A stretch of DNA of 64,000 nt from Serpentinicella sp031432315 (lineage in GTDB: Bacteria; Bacillota; Clostridia; Peptostreptococcales; Natronincolaceae): NCBI RefSeq assembly GCF_031432315.1, contig NZ_JAVKGO010000008.1:1-64000 (forward strand), in the 5' to 3' direction. Every line of letters begins with the position of its first letter. Position 1 is the first letter of the stretch. The notes beneath the pieces were generated by a model. The model ran no database searches and had not been told where the DNA came from. It saw only the letters and a list, made by a program, of their open reading frames with translations. This document shows positions 52,421 through 61,566 of this stretch, one piece after another. The translations under genes and the position numbers were made by a program.

Positions 52421-53365
52421 TTAAAATATAATGAGATGTAGAATTCCTCTGAATAGTATACCTATTAAGGCTGCTTTAATAGCTGGTTTTGCAACTGCAG
52501 AAACTCTTGGTCCAGAAGAAAGTAGTAATGCTAATCCAACAGCATCAAAGGTATTAATTGTAAATCCTGCAATTCGATTCAATTCAACGGCTGTCATGCT
52601 TCCTTCAGCTAATAACTCCATGGTTATAGCCATCATTGCTGTTCCCCCTGCTAGATACTTAGTTGCCATAGGAAGGACCGCAATACCCGGCACACCAACA
52701 CGCACTAATAATGGTGACAGTAAAGATTCTACTAATGAAATTGCACCTATTTCTCTTAATATATTAACGGCAAAAATGGACAGTACTAATGGTGGTATCG
52801 CTTTTAAAACAATTTGTAAACCTTCTTCTCCACCCCTAAATAATGACTGTATGATTTTGCTCTTTTTCTTCTCTTCTTTTAAGGAAACACCTTCATTTTT
52901 TACTTTCTTAACGTGATCCTCCGTATCTTCTCCTGCAAATTTATATGCAAGAAAACCGGATAATAAGCCACCTAATACAGATGTTAACATTGTAATTGGA
53001 AGATTTAATCCTACTACAGCTAAAGGAAAAGTTGCATTAGCTTGTGACATAGGAAGAATTGCTGCTAATGTTGCTGCAATACGGCGGTTTGTAATTGATT
53101 CATCTTGATCTGCAATTTTTAGCGTTGCAATTGGTGCTGCAAAACTTATAAATAAAATCTGCAGTATAGCAAATACGCCTAAACCTGGTAAACCAAAAAG
53201 AATAAGTAGTGGTGACAGTTTCACTGCAATTGTTTTTAGAAATCCTTTATCATCTAACACTCTCATCAGTGCCATCATGATTACCATTACTGGTAAAAGA
53301 ATAAATAATGCTAAGTTTACACCTGACTCTCCTGAGCTAATCATTAATTCAATAATTCTTTGCAA
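52421..53365 (-). CDS. Nucleoside-recognition (gate domain) membrane protein
   Basis: 314 residues from a TTG at 53365 with GGGGGG 6 nt upstream; the longer ATG frame lacks a site. About nine helices. Two gate-type halves are seen (FILLPVMVIMMALMRVLDDKG, then GEEGLQIVLKAIPPLVLSIF). It resembles the SpoVV/YjiH-like nucleoside recognition family (spore-maturation and transport-like proteins). Function unknown; one possibility is a transport role in sporulation. Monocistronic. Confidence 0.75.
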   Translation of the reverse strand: MQRIIELMISSGESGVNLALFILLPVMVIMMALMRVLDDKGFLKTIAVKLSPLLILFGLPGLGVFAILQILFISFAAPIATLKIADQDESITNRRIAATLAAILPMSQANATFPLAVVGLNLPITMLTSVLGGLLSGFLAYKFAGEDTEDHVKKVKNEGVSLKEEKKKSKIIQSLFRGGEEGLQIVLKAIPPLVLSIFAVNILREIGAISLVESLLSPLLVRVGVPGIAVLPMATKYLAGGTAMMAITMELLAEGSMTAVELNRIAGFTINTFDAVGLALLLSSGPRVSAVAKPAIKAALIGILFRGILHLIIF

Positions 53366-53659
53366 ATAAAGCCCCCCCTTAATGTACATGAGTATTCCTA
53401 TTATAACATATAAAATGTACATCATTTATTACATTATTTACTTGTTAATATTTCAGTATCTATATAGAAATGTATATTTATAAACTTTCTTGCAATTATA
53501 AGTACTTCATATCTATATATGATACTATGCTCATAAAAGACACCACCTAGCATTAGAAAGATAATATTATTTTCTAAATATTAATAAAATTTGACTTTTT
53601 ATTTATAAATTATTATAATTATTACTTATACAAACAAGGAATTTTTAGGGGGATTAATT

Positions 53660-54976
53660 ATGTCACTTAAGGTTGTTAAATTTGGTGGAAGCTCTTTAGC
53701 AAATGCCACCCAATTTAAAAAAGTAGAATCAATTATACACAATGATAAAACGCGAAGATATGTCGTTCCATCTGCACCTGGGAAAAGATCTTCATCTGAC
53801 ACAAAAATTACTGATTTATTATATCAGTGTCATTCATGTTGTTGTACAAACACACCATATGAAGATATTTTAAAAACGATACAAAAAAGATATAAAGAGA
53901 TCGTACTAGACTTAAAAATAGATTTAGATTTACAGCCTTATTTCCAAGAAATTGTAGAAAATATTAATAAGGGTACAACTTTGGATTATATGGCTAGTCG
54001 GGGTGAGTTTTTAAATGGTGTCATTTTAAGTCATCTACTTAACTTTGAGTTTATTGACGCCAAAGATGTTATTCGATTTGATATAAATGGACAGTTAGAT
54101 CTTAGTAAAACCAAAGAATTAATGCGCAGTCGTCTACAAAATGTTGAATATGCTGTAATTCCAGGTTTTTACGGGTCTATGCCTAATGGGGATATTAAAA
54201 TATTCTCTAGAGGTGGTTCTGACATTACTGGAGCTATCGTATCCACTGCAACGAAAGCAACAGTCTATGAAAACTGGACAGATGTTTCTGGTTTATTAGT
54301 AGCAGACCCTGGAATTGTAAACAAGCCTAAATCTATTAACAAAATTACTTATAGAGAACTTAGAGAACTTTCTTACATGGGAGCAAAAGTACTCCATGAG
54401 GAAACAATTTTCCCGGTTTTAAAGGTGGGCATACCGATAAATATTAGAAATACTAATGCCCCAGAAGATGAAGGTACGATGATCTTAAAGGACGCATCTG
54501 TCGATTTAGATGAGATTCCAATTACAGGAATTGCAGGTAAAAAAGATTTTACTGTTATTTCAGTAGAAAAAAATCAAATGAATGCACAAATTGGTTATGT
54601 TAGAAAACTACTTACTATTTTCGAAAATCATAGGGTAAGCTTTGAACATATTCCATCCGGTATAGATTCAATTTCTGTAGTCGTTGATGATAATCAACTA
54701 GTAAACGGTACTTTAGAAAAACTAGTTAATGACATTAATAAAAACTGTTGTCCAGATCTTCTTGAGGTACATCCAAACATGGCCCTCGTTGCTACAGTAG
54801 GTCATGGTATGGCCTACCGTCCTGGGATTGCATCTACAATATTTACAGCATTATCTAATGCAAAAATTAATATTAGGATGATTGATCAAGGTTCTAGCGA
54901 ACTTAATATTATTGTTGGTATAGAAAATGATCAATTTGAAAAAGCAATACAGGTTATTTATGACGCTTTTGTTTAA
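53660..54976 (+). CDS. Aspartate kinase
   Basis: 438 residues. First step of the aspartate pathway (lysine, methionine, threonine, diaminopimelate). N-terminal KFGGSSLANATQF, FIDAKDVIRFD, then FSRGGSDITGAIV and ENWTDVSGLLVADP are the kinase motifs; two ACT domains fill the C-terminal 150 residues (FTVISVEKNQMNAQIGYVRK and ALVATVGHGMAYRPG). Length fits the monofunctional Thr/Lys-type (YclM-like) isozyme. AGGGGGAT precedes the ATG. No lysine riboswitch was seen upstream. Confidence 0.95.
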   Translation: MSLKVVKFGGSSLANATQFKKVESIIHNDKTRRYVVPSAPGKRSSSDTKITDLLYQCHSCCCTNTPYEDILKTIQKRYKEIVLDLKIDLDLQPYFQEIVENINKGTTLDYMASRGEFLNGVILSHLLNFEFIDAKDVIRFDINGQLDLSKTKELMRSRLQNVEYAVIPGFYGSMPNGDIKIFSRGGSDITGAIVSTATKATVYENWTDVSGLLVADPGIVNKPKSINKITYRELRELSYMGAKVLHEETIFPVLKVGIPINIRNTNAPEDEGTMILKDASVDLDEIPITGIAGKKDFTVISVEKNQMNAQIGYVRKLLTIFENHRVSFEHIPSGIDSISVVVDDNQLVNGTLEKLVNDINKNCCPDLLEVHPNMALVATVGHGMAYRPGIASTIFTALSNAKINIRMIDQGSSELNIIVGIENDQFEKAIQVIYDAFV

Positions 54977-54982
54977 CAATAT

Positions 54983-55024
54983 AAACCCCTCAGCACCTAG
55001 TAATAGGCAGTTGAGGGGTTTCTC
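54983..55024 (+). terminator. Terminator of the aspartate kinase gene
   Basis: AACCCCTCA/TGAGGGGTT stem with TTTCTCT; also reaches the end of the opposing lipoprotein gene. Confidence 0.8.
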
Positions 55025-55461
55025 TATGAACCTAATTGTCTTCTTTCACGAATTAATTCTTTTAATACAACTTCTCTATTATCCTTTTCAATCCTAACAA
55101 GTTGACTCGGATAGGTGATTACTTGTACAACCATGGAGCTTGGGAGTGGTTCAATAAGTTTAGCTTTTACATTTAAATGTTTATTGTCCCCCGTAATAGA
55201 CATTGTATTTAAACTGTATCCACCAGTACGCCTTTCTCCAGCACTAATTAAAATATATGTATATTCTTCATCATCGAATTTAAAAGCACCTTCTTCTTTT
55301 CTTGATCTTTCATACCACCTTAATACCGCTTCATTTTCAATCGACCTTGTAGTCACAACTTCAAAAGGTATGTCTCCTATTACACTACTCGTTGTATTGA
55401 TTTCGCATCCCGTTAAGAAAAATGTTATTATCATTAAAATAAAAGATAGCTTTCTTTTCAC
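55024..55461 (-). CDS. PrcB-domain lipoprotein
   Basis: 145 residues from GTG at 55461 (GGAGG 8 nt upstream; the ATG five codons before overlaps that site). Lipobox FFLTGC near residue 19. The mature part includes ISAGERRTGGYSLNTMSITG and VQVITYPSQLVRIEK, matching the C-terminal domain of PrcB (PF14343), found in protease-complex lipoproteins. Role unclear. Convergent with the aspartate kinase gene. Confidence 0.75.
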   Translation of the reverse strand: MKRKLSFILMIITFFLTGCEINTTSSVIGDIPFEVVTTRSIENEAVLRWYERSRKEEGAFKFDDEEYTYILISAGERRTGGYSLNTMSITGDNKHLNVKAKLIEPLPSSMVVQVITYPSQLVRIEKDNREVVLKELIRERRQLGS

Positions 55462-55655
55462 ACCATTGTCCTCCACTTTATCATTTAATATATTATTATA
55501 ATTAACTTCTAATTAATAAGACGTTACTTTTAAAAATTAAGTTCCATAATCTTTATATTTTATAACCAATTACTTATTTTATATTTTATTAAACACTATT
55601 AGTAAATTATATATCATTTACCTTAATATGTAAACAGCTACCCTTTTTTTACAAA

Positions 55656-55685
55656 TTGACTATTTTGTTTTGTCAATGTTATATT
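55656..55685 (+). promoter_or_regulatory. Sigma-A-like promoter of azlCD
   Basis: TTGACT - 18 nt - TATATT, 43 nt before the azlC start codon. Confidence 0.55.
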
Positions 55686-55727
55686 AAACAAGGATTGTAA
55701 ATTATATAGTTTAGGAGCGCATTTTTT

Positions 55728-56474
55728 ATGGATCATTCTTCTCATTCAATACACAATATGAACAAACCTTCAACTAAATTTTCAAAAGAGAATAAATCAG
55801 AATTTTTAAGGGGATTGACCTCGTCATTTCCTATTATTATAGGCTATTTTCCTATTGCAATTTCATTTGGTGTTATTACACTCCAAAGTGGATATAGCCT
55901 TAGCTTTGCTTTTTTAATGTCTCTATTTGTATATGCGGGAGCAAGTCAGTTTATGGCAATAAATATGCTTTTAATGCAAGCTTTAGGAATAGAAATTATT
56001 ATTGCAACCTTTGTCTTAAACTTTAGACATTTTATTATGAGTATGTCTTTGATGAATAAACTAAAATCATTTCCTACTATTAAAAAAATTCCGTTATCTT
56101 TTATGATTACTGATGAAACTTTTGCTTTTCTATCTTTAGCAAAGGAACAGGATGAAAAAAATTATAATTTATATTATATTGGTGGTTTACTAATAGGTGC
56201 TTATAGTGCTTGGGTAAGTGGTACATTAGCTGGAGGACTCTTGGCCATGGTCATTCCTCCTTCGATTGGTAACAGTATGTCCATGGGTCTTTATGCCATG
56301 TTTATTGCCCTATTAATACCAGCAATAAGGGATCAGTGGCGCATGGGAATTGTAGCTGGTCTAAGTGCGCTTCTTTGTATCTTAATAACAAACTATATTA
56401 ATCCTGGTTGGGCAATAGTTATATCCACGTTAATAGCTAGTTTTTTCGGTTCCTACCTTATTAAAGGAGAGTGA
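55728..56474 (+). CDS. azlC: AzlC family branched-chain amino acid exporter subunit
   Basis: 248 residues with about seven helices. AzlC signature: FLRGLTSSFPIIIGYFPIAI, AGASQFMAINML, FVLNFRHFIMSMSL and TDETFAFL. With AzlD it exports branched-chain amino acids. The N-terminus carries His/Ser-rich residues (MDHSSHSIHNMNK) that are longer than usual. RBS AGGAGCG. Followed by azlD after 4 nt. Confidence 0.9.
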   Translation: MDHSSHSIHNMNKPSTKFSKENKSEFLRGLTSSFPIIIGYFPIAISFGVITLQSGYSLSFAFLMSLFVYAGASQFMAINMLLMQALGIEIIIATFVLNFRHFIMSMSLMNKLKSFPTIKKIPLSFMITDETFAFLSLAKEQDEKNYNLYYIGGLLIGAYSAWVSGTLAGGLLAMVIPPSIGNSMSMGLYAMFIALLIPAIRDQWRMGIVAGLSALLCILITNYINPGWAIVISTLIASFFGSYLIKGE

Positions 56475-56478
56475 GGCA

Positions 56479-56787
56479 ATGAGATTGTATATGATAATAA
56501 TAGGTATGGCTTTCGTCACTTACCTGCCAAGATTACTTCCCGTATTTATCGTTGATCATATAAAACTACCCAAAAGAATAAATCTATGGTTGAAAATGAT
56601 TCCATTTGCTGCTTTAGGCGCACTTATTTTTCCTGGTGTATTATCAGTAGAAGAAGGCGTACCTTTAGTAGGATTTATCGGAGCTGTTGTTGCAACTATT
56701 GCAGCTTATTTTAAGCTGCATATTTTCTATGTTATTTTTAGTTCTATTCTTTCTGTAATGATCGTTAAATTTATTTTTATTAATTAA
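56479..56787 (+). CDS. azlD: AzlD domain protein
   Basis: 102 residues, three to four helices. Pairs with AzlC as the small subunit. AAGGAGA lies 8 nt before the ATG within the end of azlC. The last codons overlap the 3' end of the convergent YdjM-like gene by 4 nt. Contains TYLPRLLPVFIVDHIKLPKR. Confidence 0.9.
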   Translation: MRLYMIIIGMAFVTYLPRLLPVFIVDHIKLPKRINLWLKMIPFAALGALIFPGVLSVEEGVPLVGFIGAVVATIAAYFKLHIFYVIFSSILSVMIVKFIFIN

Positions 56788-57527
56788 AGCTTTCTTGTTA
56801 AAGTAAAGGTGATTATACAAGCAATAATAAAAACGATATTTTCTAATTTCCCCCCGGTTTTAATAGTAAGGGGGAATCTTTTTCTTTTTTGACTAAAAGG
56901 TAAAAATAATTTAACTCCACCTCTTGTAAACATGTCCCCTATAATATGAGATATAATACTTGCGCCAAAAATCACGCTATAGTCTACCTCTCCGTAAAAC
57001 AGACTAATATGGCGTACGGCTAAAATTGTAAGCGCTGCAAATATTAGTGAATGTGAAAACCCTCTATGTTTACTGATCAATAGTATTAGTAAAATAACAC
57101 CAACCCATATTAAGGGAAAGTGTCTATAATGATATGCAGCAGCTATAAAACCAAAGGCAACTAACGCTTGCACAAAGCTTCTTAAAAGCCGATAACCTTT
57201 TTTTGCAAAACTTTCAGACATTAGAAAACCTAGAAACAAGATCAGTATAATCCCGTAGAAAAAGGTAGTTGTTCTAAAAAAAATAAAAGCTACAATGGCA
57301 AGCAGTCCTAAAATAAATAACCAAACTTTTCTTATATGCTTTTCTTTAAATATCCCAAACTTATTCGATAGCGTACCGTTGCCCATATCTAAATCTGGTA
57401 AAAGTGCGCCAATTAAAACTACACTTATAGCTATCAGATTATTATCAAAGTATATCGGTGCACTAATTAATATAATTATTATTAACGACATTGTCATGCC
57501 TAATGCAACATGGGTTCTTCCTAGCAA
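56784..57527 (-). CDS. Membrane-bound metal-dependent hydrolase, YdjM-like
   Basis: 247 residues from a TTG at 57527 (AGAGGG 6 nt upstream). Six to seven helices. PF04307 motifs: RTHVALGMTMSLI (first His), ALLPDLDMGNGTLSN, KHRGFSHSLIFA and SHIIGDMFTRGGVKLFLPF, which form a predicted metal site. The group is related to the LexA-regulated YdjM; substrate unknown. Confidence 0.85.
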   Translation of the reverse strand: MLGRTHVALGMTMSLIIIILISAPIYFDNNLIAISVVLIGALLPDLDMGNGTLSNKFGIFKEKHIRKVWLFILGLLAIVAFIFFRTTTFFYGIILILFLGFLMSESFAKKGYRLLRSFVQALVAFGFIAAAYHYRHFPLIWVGVILLILLISKHRGFSHSLIFAALTILAVRHISLFYGEVDYSVIFGASIISHIIGDMFTRGGVKLFLPFSQKRKRFPLTIKTGGKLENIVFIIACIITFTLTRKL

Positions 57528-57669
57528 TTCTTTCCCTCTTTTCGTGATTACTTCAATCTATTATATACCGAACAAGTGTTTTGTTGCAAATCAATTAATA
57601 AATCACGCTTTTTTTACTTTTCACATAAAGTATATTGCAAAAATAGATATTACGAAAAGGAGCTTTTCT

Positions 57670-57960
57670 ATGAAAGAATACGATTTTCCACTTATGGTTT
57701 CTATAATTATTGGTATCTCATCAACTTTTAGAAGAACATTTTAAACCAGATTTATTACTTTCGAACCGCTTTTTAAACTTGTCTTAGGCATTATCGTTGG
57801 AATTGTTTATATATCACCTCACAATATTAGAAAGGGCATCTTGGATGGTATCATTATCGGTTTGGCGGCCAACGGTTTTAACGGTTATGCCAAAGATTTA
57901 AAGGTCAGCTATAGCACATATAAAGATAAAAAAAGCAGGGCAAAAAGGAAGTCTAATTAA
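57670..57960 (+). pseudogene. Small membrane protein gene interrupted by an in-frame TAA
   Basis: ATG at 57670 with AAGGAG 6 nt upstream. The frame reads MKEYDFPLMVSIIIGISSTF, meets TAA at 57742-57744 (codon 25), and continues in the same frame, with coding character (EPLFKLVLGIIVGIVYISPH, then ILDGIIIGLAANGFNGYAKD), to a stop at 57958-57960. The 96-codon layout (two helices and a basic tail) looks like a holin-like or other small membrane protein. The stop is a single-base-type change, so this is a recent pseudogene or, less likely, a readthrough site. Confidence 0.65.
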
Positions 57961-58460
57961 TGTATGTAGTCTAAAATAATTGACCACGATTCAATTTTCT
58001 CTTCTAAAGTTTTTATGTTTTTCCCAGGAATAGGACTAGTAGAGGGTAGTTTTGCATATTCCAGCTCAGTCAAAGATTGAATGCCTATGTGCTTTTTATA
58101 TGTAGTAAATGCTTTAGTGCCATTAAAACCTACAAACTTAATATTTGGATATTCTTCTAGAAGTGCTACTATATCATTTGGCTGTTCTGCAATGATATTT
58201 GCATCAAGACTTCCTTTTCGATAACAGGTATTTATCACATCCCACAAAGCTATTTTATTTCCCTTTAACAACTTTATTTTTTTATTGTAATCTTGTTCAA
58301 TTTCCTTATTAAAAAGCTTATATATTATTTTCCAAAAATGATTCCTTGCATTGCCATAGTATTGATTTTCTTCTAAAGATTTAACTCCGGGCATAGACCC
58401 AAGTATTAGTACTTTTGATTCATGATCTATCACCGGCAAAAAAGATTTTAGCTGTCCCAT
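57957..58460 (-). CDS. Hypoxanthine/uracil DNA glycosylase-like protein (UDG superfamily)
   Basis: 167 residues. KVLILGSMPGVKSLEENQYY followed by GNARNHFWKII, ALWDVINTC and KLPSTSP match the family 6 (hypoxanthine) DNA glycosylases of the UDG superfamily, which remove deaminated adenine. The usual catalytic Asn/Asp is in the SMPGxxS-YYGxxRN region. CAGGAGGTC precedes the ATG. Its 3' end overlaps the interrupted gene by 4 nt. Confidence 0.85.
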   Translation of the reverse strand: MGQLKSFLPVIDHESKVLILGSMPGVKSLEENQYYGNARNHFWKIIYKLFNKEIEQDYNKKIKLLKGNKIALWDVINTCYRKGSLDANIIAEQPNDIVALLEEYPNIKFVGFNGTKAFTTYKKHIGIQSLTELEYAKLPSTSPIPGKNIKTLEEKIESWSIILDYIH

Positions 58461-58514
58461 AAATTGACCTCCTGCTTTTTTATAAAGATATTATACCCAC
58501 AAATTCCTGTACAA

Positions 58515-58550
58515 AAACAAATAACGCTAAATATACATTTAGCGTTATTC
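58515..58550 (-). terminator. Terminator of the LysM-deacetylase gene
   Basis: 12-bp stem ATAACGCTAAAT/ATTTAGCGTTAT followed by TTTGTTTTTGT on the minus strand. Confidence 0.85.
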
Positions 58551-58556
58551 ATTACT

Positions 58557-59810
58557 TTACTTATAAGGATTTACATTTAAAATTTCATCTGTTGTAGTAA
58601 ACTCATAGCCCTGCATCCTTAATGTTTCAATTATTTCTGCTATTGCAAGAACTGTAGCTTGTCTAGATTGATTGTCTCCACCTGCATCATGGAAAAGAAC
58701 AATATCGTTACCAGTTATACCAGATAACGTATTTATTAAAATTTTATCTACGTCTTGGTCCCTCCAGTCTACAGAATCAACAGACCAATTAATTGCTTTA
58801 TAGTCTAATGTGCTTAAATCTTCGATTACATTACTCGTAACAGCCCCATAAGGTGGTCTCATTAATGCTGTACTTTTACCAGTTGCATTTTTTATTGCAT
58901 TTTCAGTTTGCTTCATTTCATTAACTATGGTTTCTGTTGATATATTACGCATATTTGGATGACTCCAAGTATGATTTGCTATGACATGACCATCATTGAC
59001 AATTCGCTTTGCAATTTCGGGATGTCTCTCTACTCTACTACCCAACACAAAGAAAGTTGCTGCAACATCATATCTTTTTAATACATCTAATACTTGTGGT
59101 GTATAAGTTGGATTTGGTCCATCATCAAAGGTTAGTGCAATTTTATTCCCACGACCTTCTCCTTTTAAATAAAATGTATCTGGATACATTTTTGATAACT
59201 GTGTTACTGAATGCTCGAAGTTTGCCTCTGTCTGTGGTTGAGGTGCTATATTTTTATCCTTTTCAGGCACCTTCAATACTTGTCCTACATAAATAAAATT
59301 AATATTCTCTAAATCATTTATTTCAGCAAGGGATCCCATACTTATGCCTAAGCTTTTAGAAATTCTATATAGGCTATCTCCAGGTTTAACTGTGTAGGTG
59401 GTTGGTTCTATAGGCTTTGTTGTTTTAAAATCTTTCTCGGGTATTAACAAAACCTGTCCAACATGTAAGTTATCTGGATTAGCTAATCCATTTTTACTTG
59501 CTATTTGAGTAGTTGATACTCCGAATTGTTGTGAAATTTTGTGTAGAGAATCACCAGCTCTCACTACATATGTTCCCGGTTCTTGTGATTTAGGTATAAT
59601 TAAAACTTGTTTAGGAAAAATAGTGTTGTGATTTCTTAGATACCGATTATTTGATAATATTTCTTGAATACTGACATCATATTTTTGTGCTATTAAATAA
59701 AGACTCTCACCTGCCCCTACACGGTGAACATAAGCCGCTTCAGCTGTAAATGAAAAACCTAATGTGACAAAAAGTATACATACTAAAGCACTTTTAACAA
59801 ATTTATTCAC
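58557..59810 (-). CDS. Secreted polysaccharide deacetylase with three LysM domains
   Basis: 417 residues from a GTG at 59810 (AGGGGGAG upstream). Signal peptide (about 1-25), three LysM modules (about 27-70, 78-122, 136-182; each GESLYLIAQKYDVS-like), then a NodB domain: KIALTFDDGPNPTYTPQVLD, HVIANHTWSHPNM, RPPYGAVTS and DSVDWRDQD. Likely binds peptidoglycan through LysM and removes N-acetyl groups. Third deacetylase in the window; monocistronic. Confidence 0.9.
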   Translation of the reverse strand: MNKFVKSALVCILFVTLGFSFTAEAAYVHRVGAGESLYLIAQKYDVSIQEILSNNRYLRNHNTIFPKQVLIIPKSQEPGTYVVRAGDSLHKISQQFGVSTTQIASKNGLANPDNLHVGQVLLIPEKDFKTTKPIEPTTYTVKPGDSLYRISKSLGISMGSLAEINDLENINFIYVGQVLKVPEKDKNIAPQPQTEANFEHSVTQLSKMYPDTFYLKGEGRGNKIALTFDDGPNPTYTPQVLDVLKRYDVAATFFVLGSRVERHPEIAKRIVNDGHVIANHTWSHPNMRNISTETIVNEMKQTENAIKNATGKSTALMRPPYGAVTSNVIEDLSTLDYKAINWSVDSVDWRDQDVDKILINTLSGITGNDIVLFHDAGGDNQSRQATVLAIAEIIETLRMQGYEFTTTDEILNVNPYK

Positions 59811-59939
59811 TATGTCTTCTCCCCCTTTATTTTGAAATTGGTTTACATAACTATAATATCATTTATTAGGATTTTAAACTAAAGTAATAAATGGGAGGGT
59901 TGGAAGTAAAAAAATAATAAGTGTAAAGGTGGAATTAAC

Positions 59940-61028
59940 ATGAAGGTTGCAATTATGGGTGCTGGTTTATCTGGATTATCCTGCGCGATAACTTTAGAGA
60001 AAAACGGCATTAAACCTACGATTTTTGAAAAACGAAGGGTAGTCGGTGACCGGTTTATAAATGCGGAAATATTTATGTCTATATTAACTCGCCCAGTCGT
60101 CGACGAAATTTCTTATCTATCAGAAGAGCATGACATAAACCTCCACCCTTTAAGTAACATTAAAGAACTGCAGATTATTAGTGAAAAAGAAAAGGCTACT
60201 ATAGAAGGTCATATTGGATTCACTTCACTAAGAGGAAGAGATGTTGATTCTTTAGAAAATCAACTGGCAAGACAGGTTAAAAGCAAAATTATTTTTAATT
60301 CTAAATATACTTATGAGCATCTTCTCCAAGAATTTACCCATGTTATCGTGGCTACTGGAGATGCAGCATATACTTCAAAAATACAGCTGTTTAGTAATGA
60401 TCTCACTGTCACATTAAAAGGTGCTACTGTTGAGGGTAACTTTGATCAATATGGGGTAAAGGCATGGCTAAATCATCATTTTGCACCAAAGGGTTATGGT
60501 TATTTTATCCCTTTGTCTGACAAGGAAGCTCAAATTGTAATTGGTTTTCCTGATTATGAAGAAAATAAGAAATTGGATGAAGAAATGCTTTGGGACAGAT
60601 TTTATAACCAGGCCTGTAAGGATTTGAATCAAAACCTAAGAATAACAGATCAATTTCAAGTAACAAGGTATCAAATTGGCACTTGTCAAACGCCTAGAAT
60701 TGGTAACACCTTTTTTGTTGGCAACTGTTTTGGATCTATTATGCCTTTTTTAGGGTTTGGGCAGTTTTCTGCTATGCTTACAGGAATTTATGCCGCCCAT
60801 GATCTATGTGGCTTTGGTAAATATGAAGACCTTACTAGTAACCTTAAAGAAAGCTATAGGAATTCCCTTTCACTACGTCATGGTATCGAAAACCTAAGTA
60901 ACAGTCAGTTAGATTTAATGGTTAAAAGTTTAGATGGTAAAATTGGCAAACGATTGTTTAATAGCAAATACGATTTTTTAAGCTTAGCTGGCTATCTCTT
61001 AAGACCTCTTACCAAAAACAAAGAATGA
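59940..61028 (+). CDS. FAD-dependent oxidoreductase (geranylgeranyl-reductase-like)
   Basis: 362 residues. Rossmann FAD motif VAIMGAGLSGLSCAITLEKN, followed by TIFEKRRVVGDR and FGLG-type GD region VGNCFGSIMPFLGFGQFSAM. Reminiscent of geranylgeranyl reductase/lycopene cyclase-like flavoproteins. No lipid-synthesis gene adjoins it, so the substrate is open. GGTGGAAT precedes the ATG. Confidence 0.8.
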   Translation: MKVAIMGAGLSGLSCAITLEKNGIKPTIFEKRRVVGDRFINAEIFMSILTRPVVDEISYLSEEHDINLHPLSNIKELQIISEKEKATIEGHIGFTSLRGRDVDSLENQLARQVKSKIIFNSKYTYEHLLQEFTHVIVATGDAAYTSKIQLFSNDLTVTLKGATVEGNFDQYGVKAWLNHHFAPKGYGYFIPLSDKEAQIVIGFPDYEENKKLDEEMLWDRFYNQACKDLNQNLRITDQFQVTRYQIGTCQTPRIGNTFFVGNCFGSIMPFLGFGQFSAMLTGIYAAHDLCGFGKYEDLTSNLKESYRNSLSLRHGIENLSNSQLDLMVKSLDGKIGKRLFNSKYDFLSLAGYLLRPLTKNKE

Positions 61029-61050
61029 CCAATATAACAGTCATTCTTTG
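61021..61050. terminator. Bidirectional terminator
   Basis: 10-bp stem AAAGAATGAC/GTCATTCTTT overlapping the end of the oxidoreductase gene; T-run on the plus side (TTTGTTTTG). Confidence 0.7.
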
Positions 61051-61055
61051 TTTTG

Positions 61056-61532
61056 TTAATATCCTTTTAAAAGCAAGATAAGTATTACAGGTAAACTTAT
61101 ATAGTAAAGTATTAACATGTAGCCAAGTTTTATTGTTCCTTGTGTCGTCATTTTCTCTTGTTCTTGATCTGTATTCTTTTTAATTTTAATTAGCTCTATT
61201 ATGCTTATTATAATGACAGCTACGGCTAGAATATTTAAAATCCTTACTATTCTACCACCTTCTAGAATGTTTGCTAATAAAAAAGAAATCCCCCATATTA
61301 GGTTTACATAGACTAATTTATTGCCTCGAGACTTCGTTTCTTTCGTTTCTGTATATCCTTTAAAAGCAAATATTCCGCTGAAAGATGTAAAAATAATATA
61401 GCCTACAGCTGCACCAGAGACTAGCTGCAAAGTAATAACGGCGTAGCCTAATTCATCGATATTTTCAAAAAAACCTGAGAACATGAATGCGAACAATAAC
61501 ATAAATAACCATTTGAACACGTGCTTAATCAA
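61056..61532 (-). CDS. Membrane protein, unknown
   Basis: 158 residues from a TTG at 61532 with GGGGGAAG 4-5 nt upstream. Four to five helices (about 6-22, 30-52, 72-90, 95-115, 133-155). No motif recognised; ends LLILLLKGY. Located 34 nt downstream of cinA on the same strand, so possibly co-transcribed. Confidence 0.6.
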   Translation of the reverse strand: MIKHVFKWLFMLLFAFMFSGFFENIDELGYAVITLQLVSGAAVGYIIFTSFSGIFAFKGYTETKETKSRGNKLVYVNLIWGISFLLANILEGGRIVRILNILAVAVIIISIIELIKIKKNTDQEQEKMTTQGTIKLGYMLILYYISLPVILILLLKGY

Positions 61533-61566
61533 CTTGCTTCCCCCTTAATTTATACCTCTATTAATT

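Noticed and set aside
53426..53659. Possible lysine riboswitch before the aspartate kinase gene
   Set aside because: No lysine-riboswitch consensus or terminator is visible there; the sequence is plain AT-rich.
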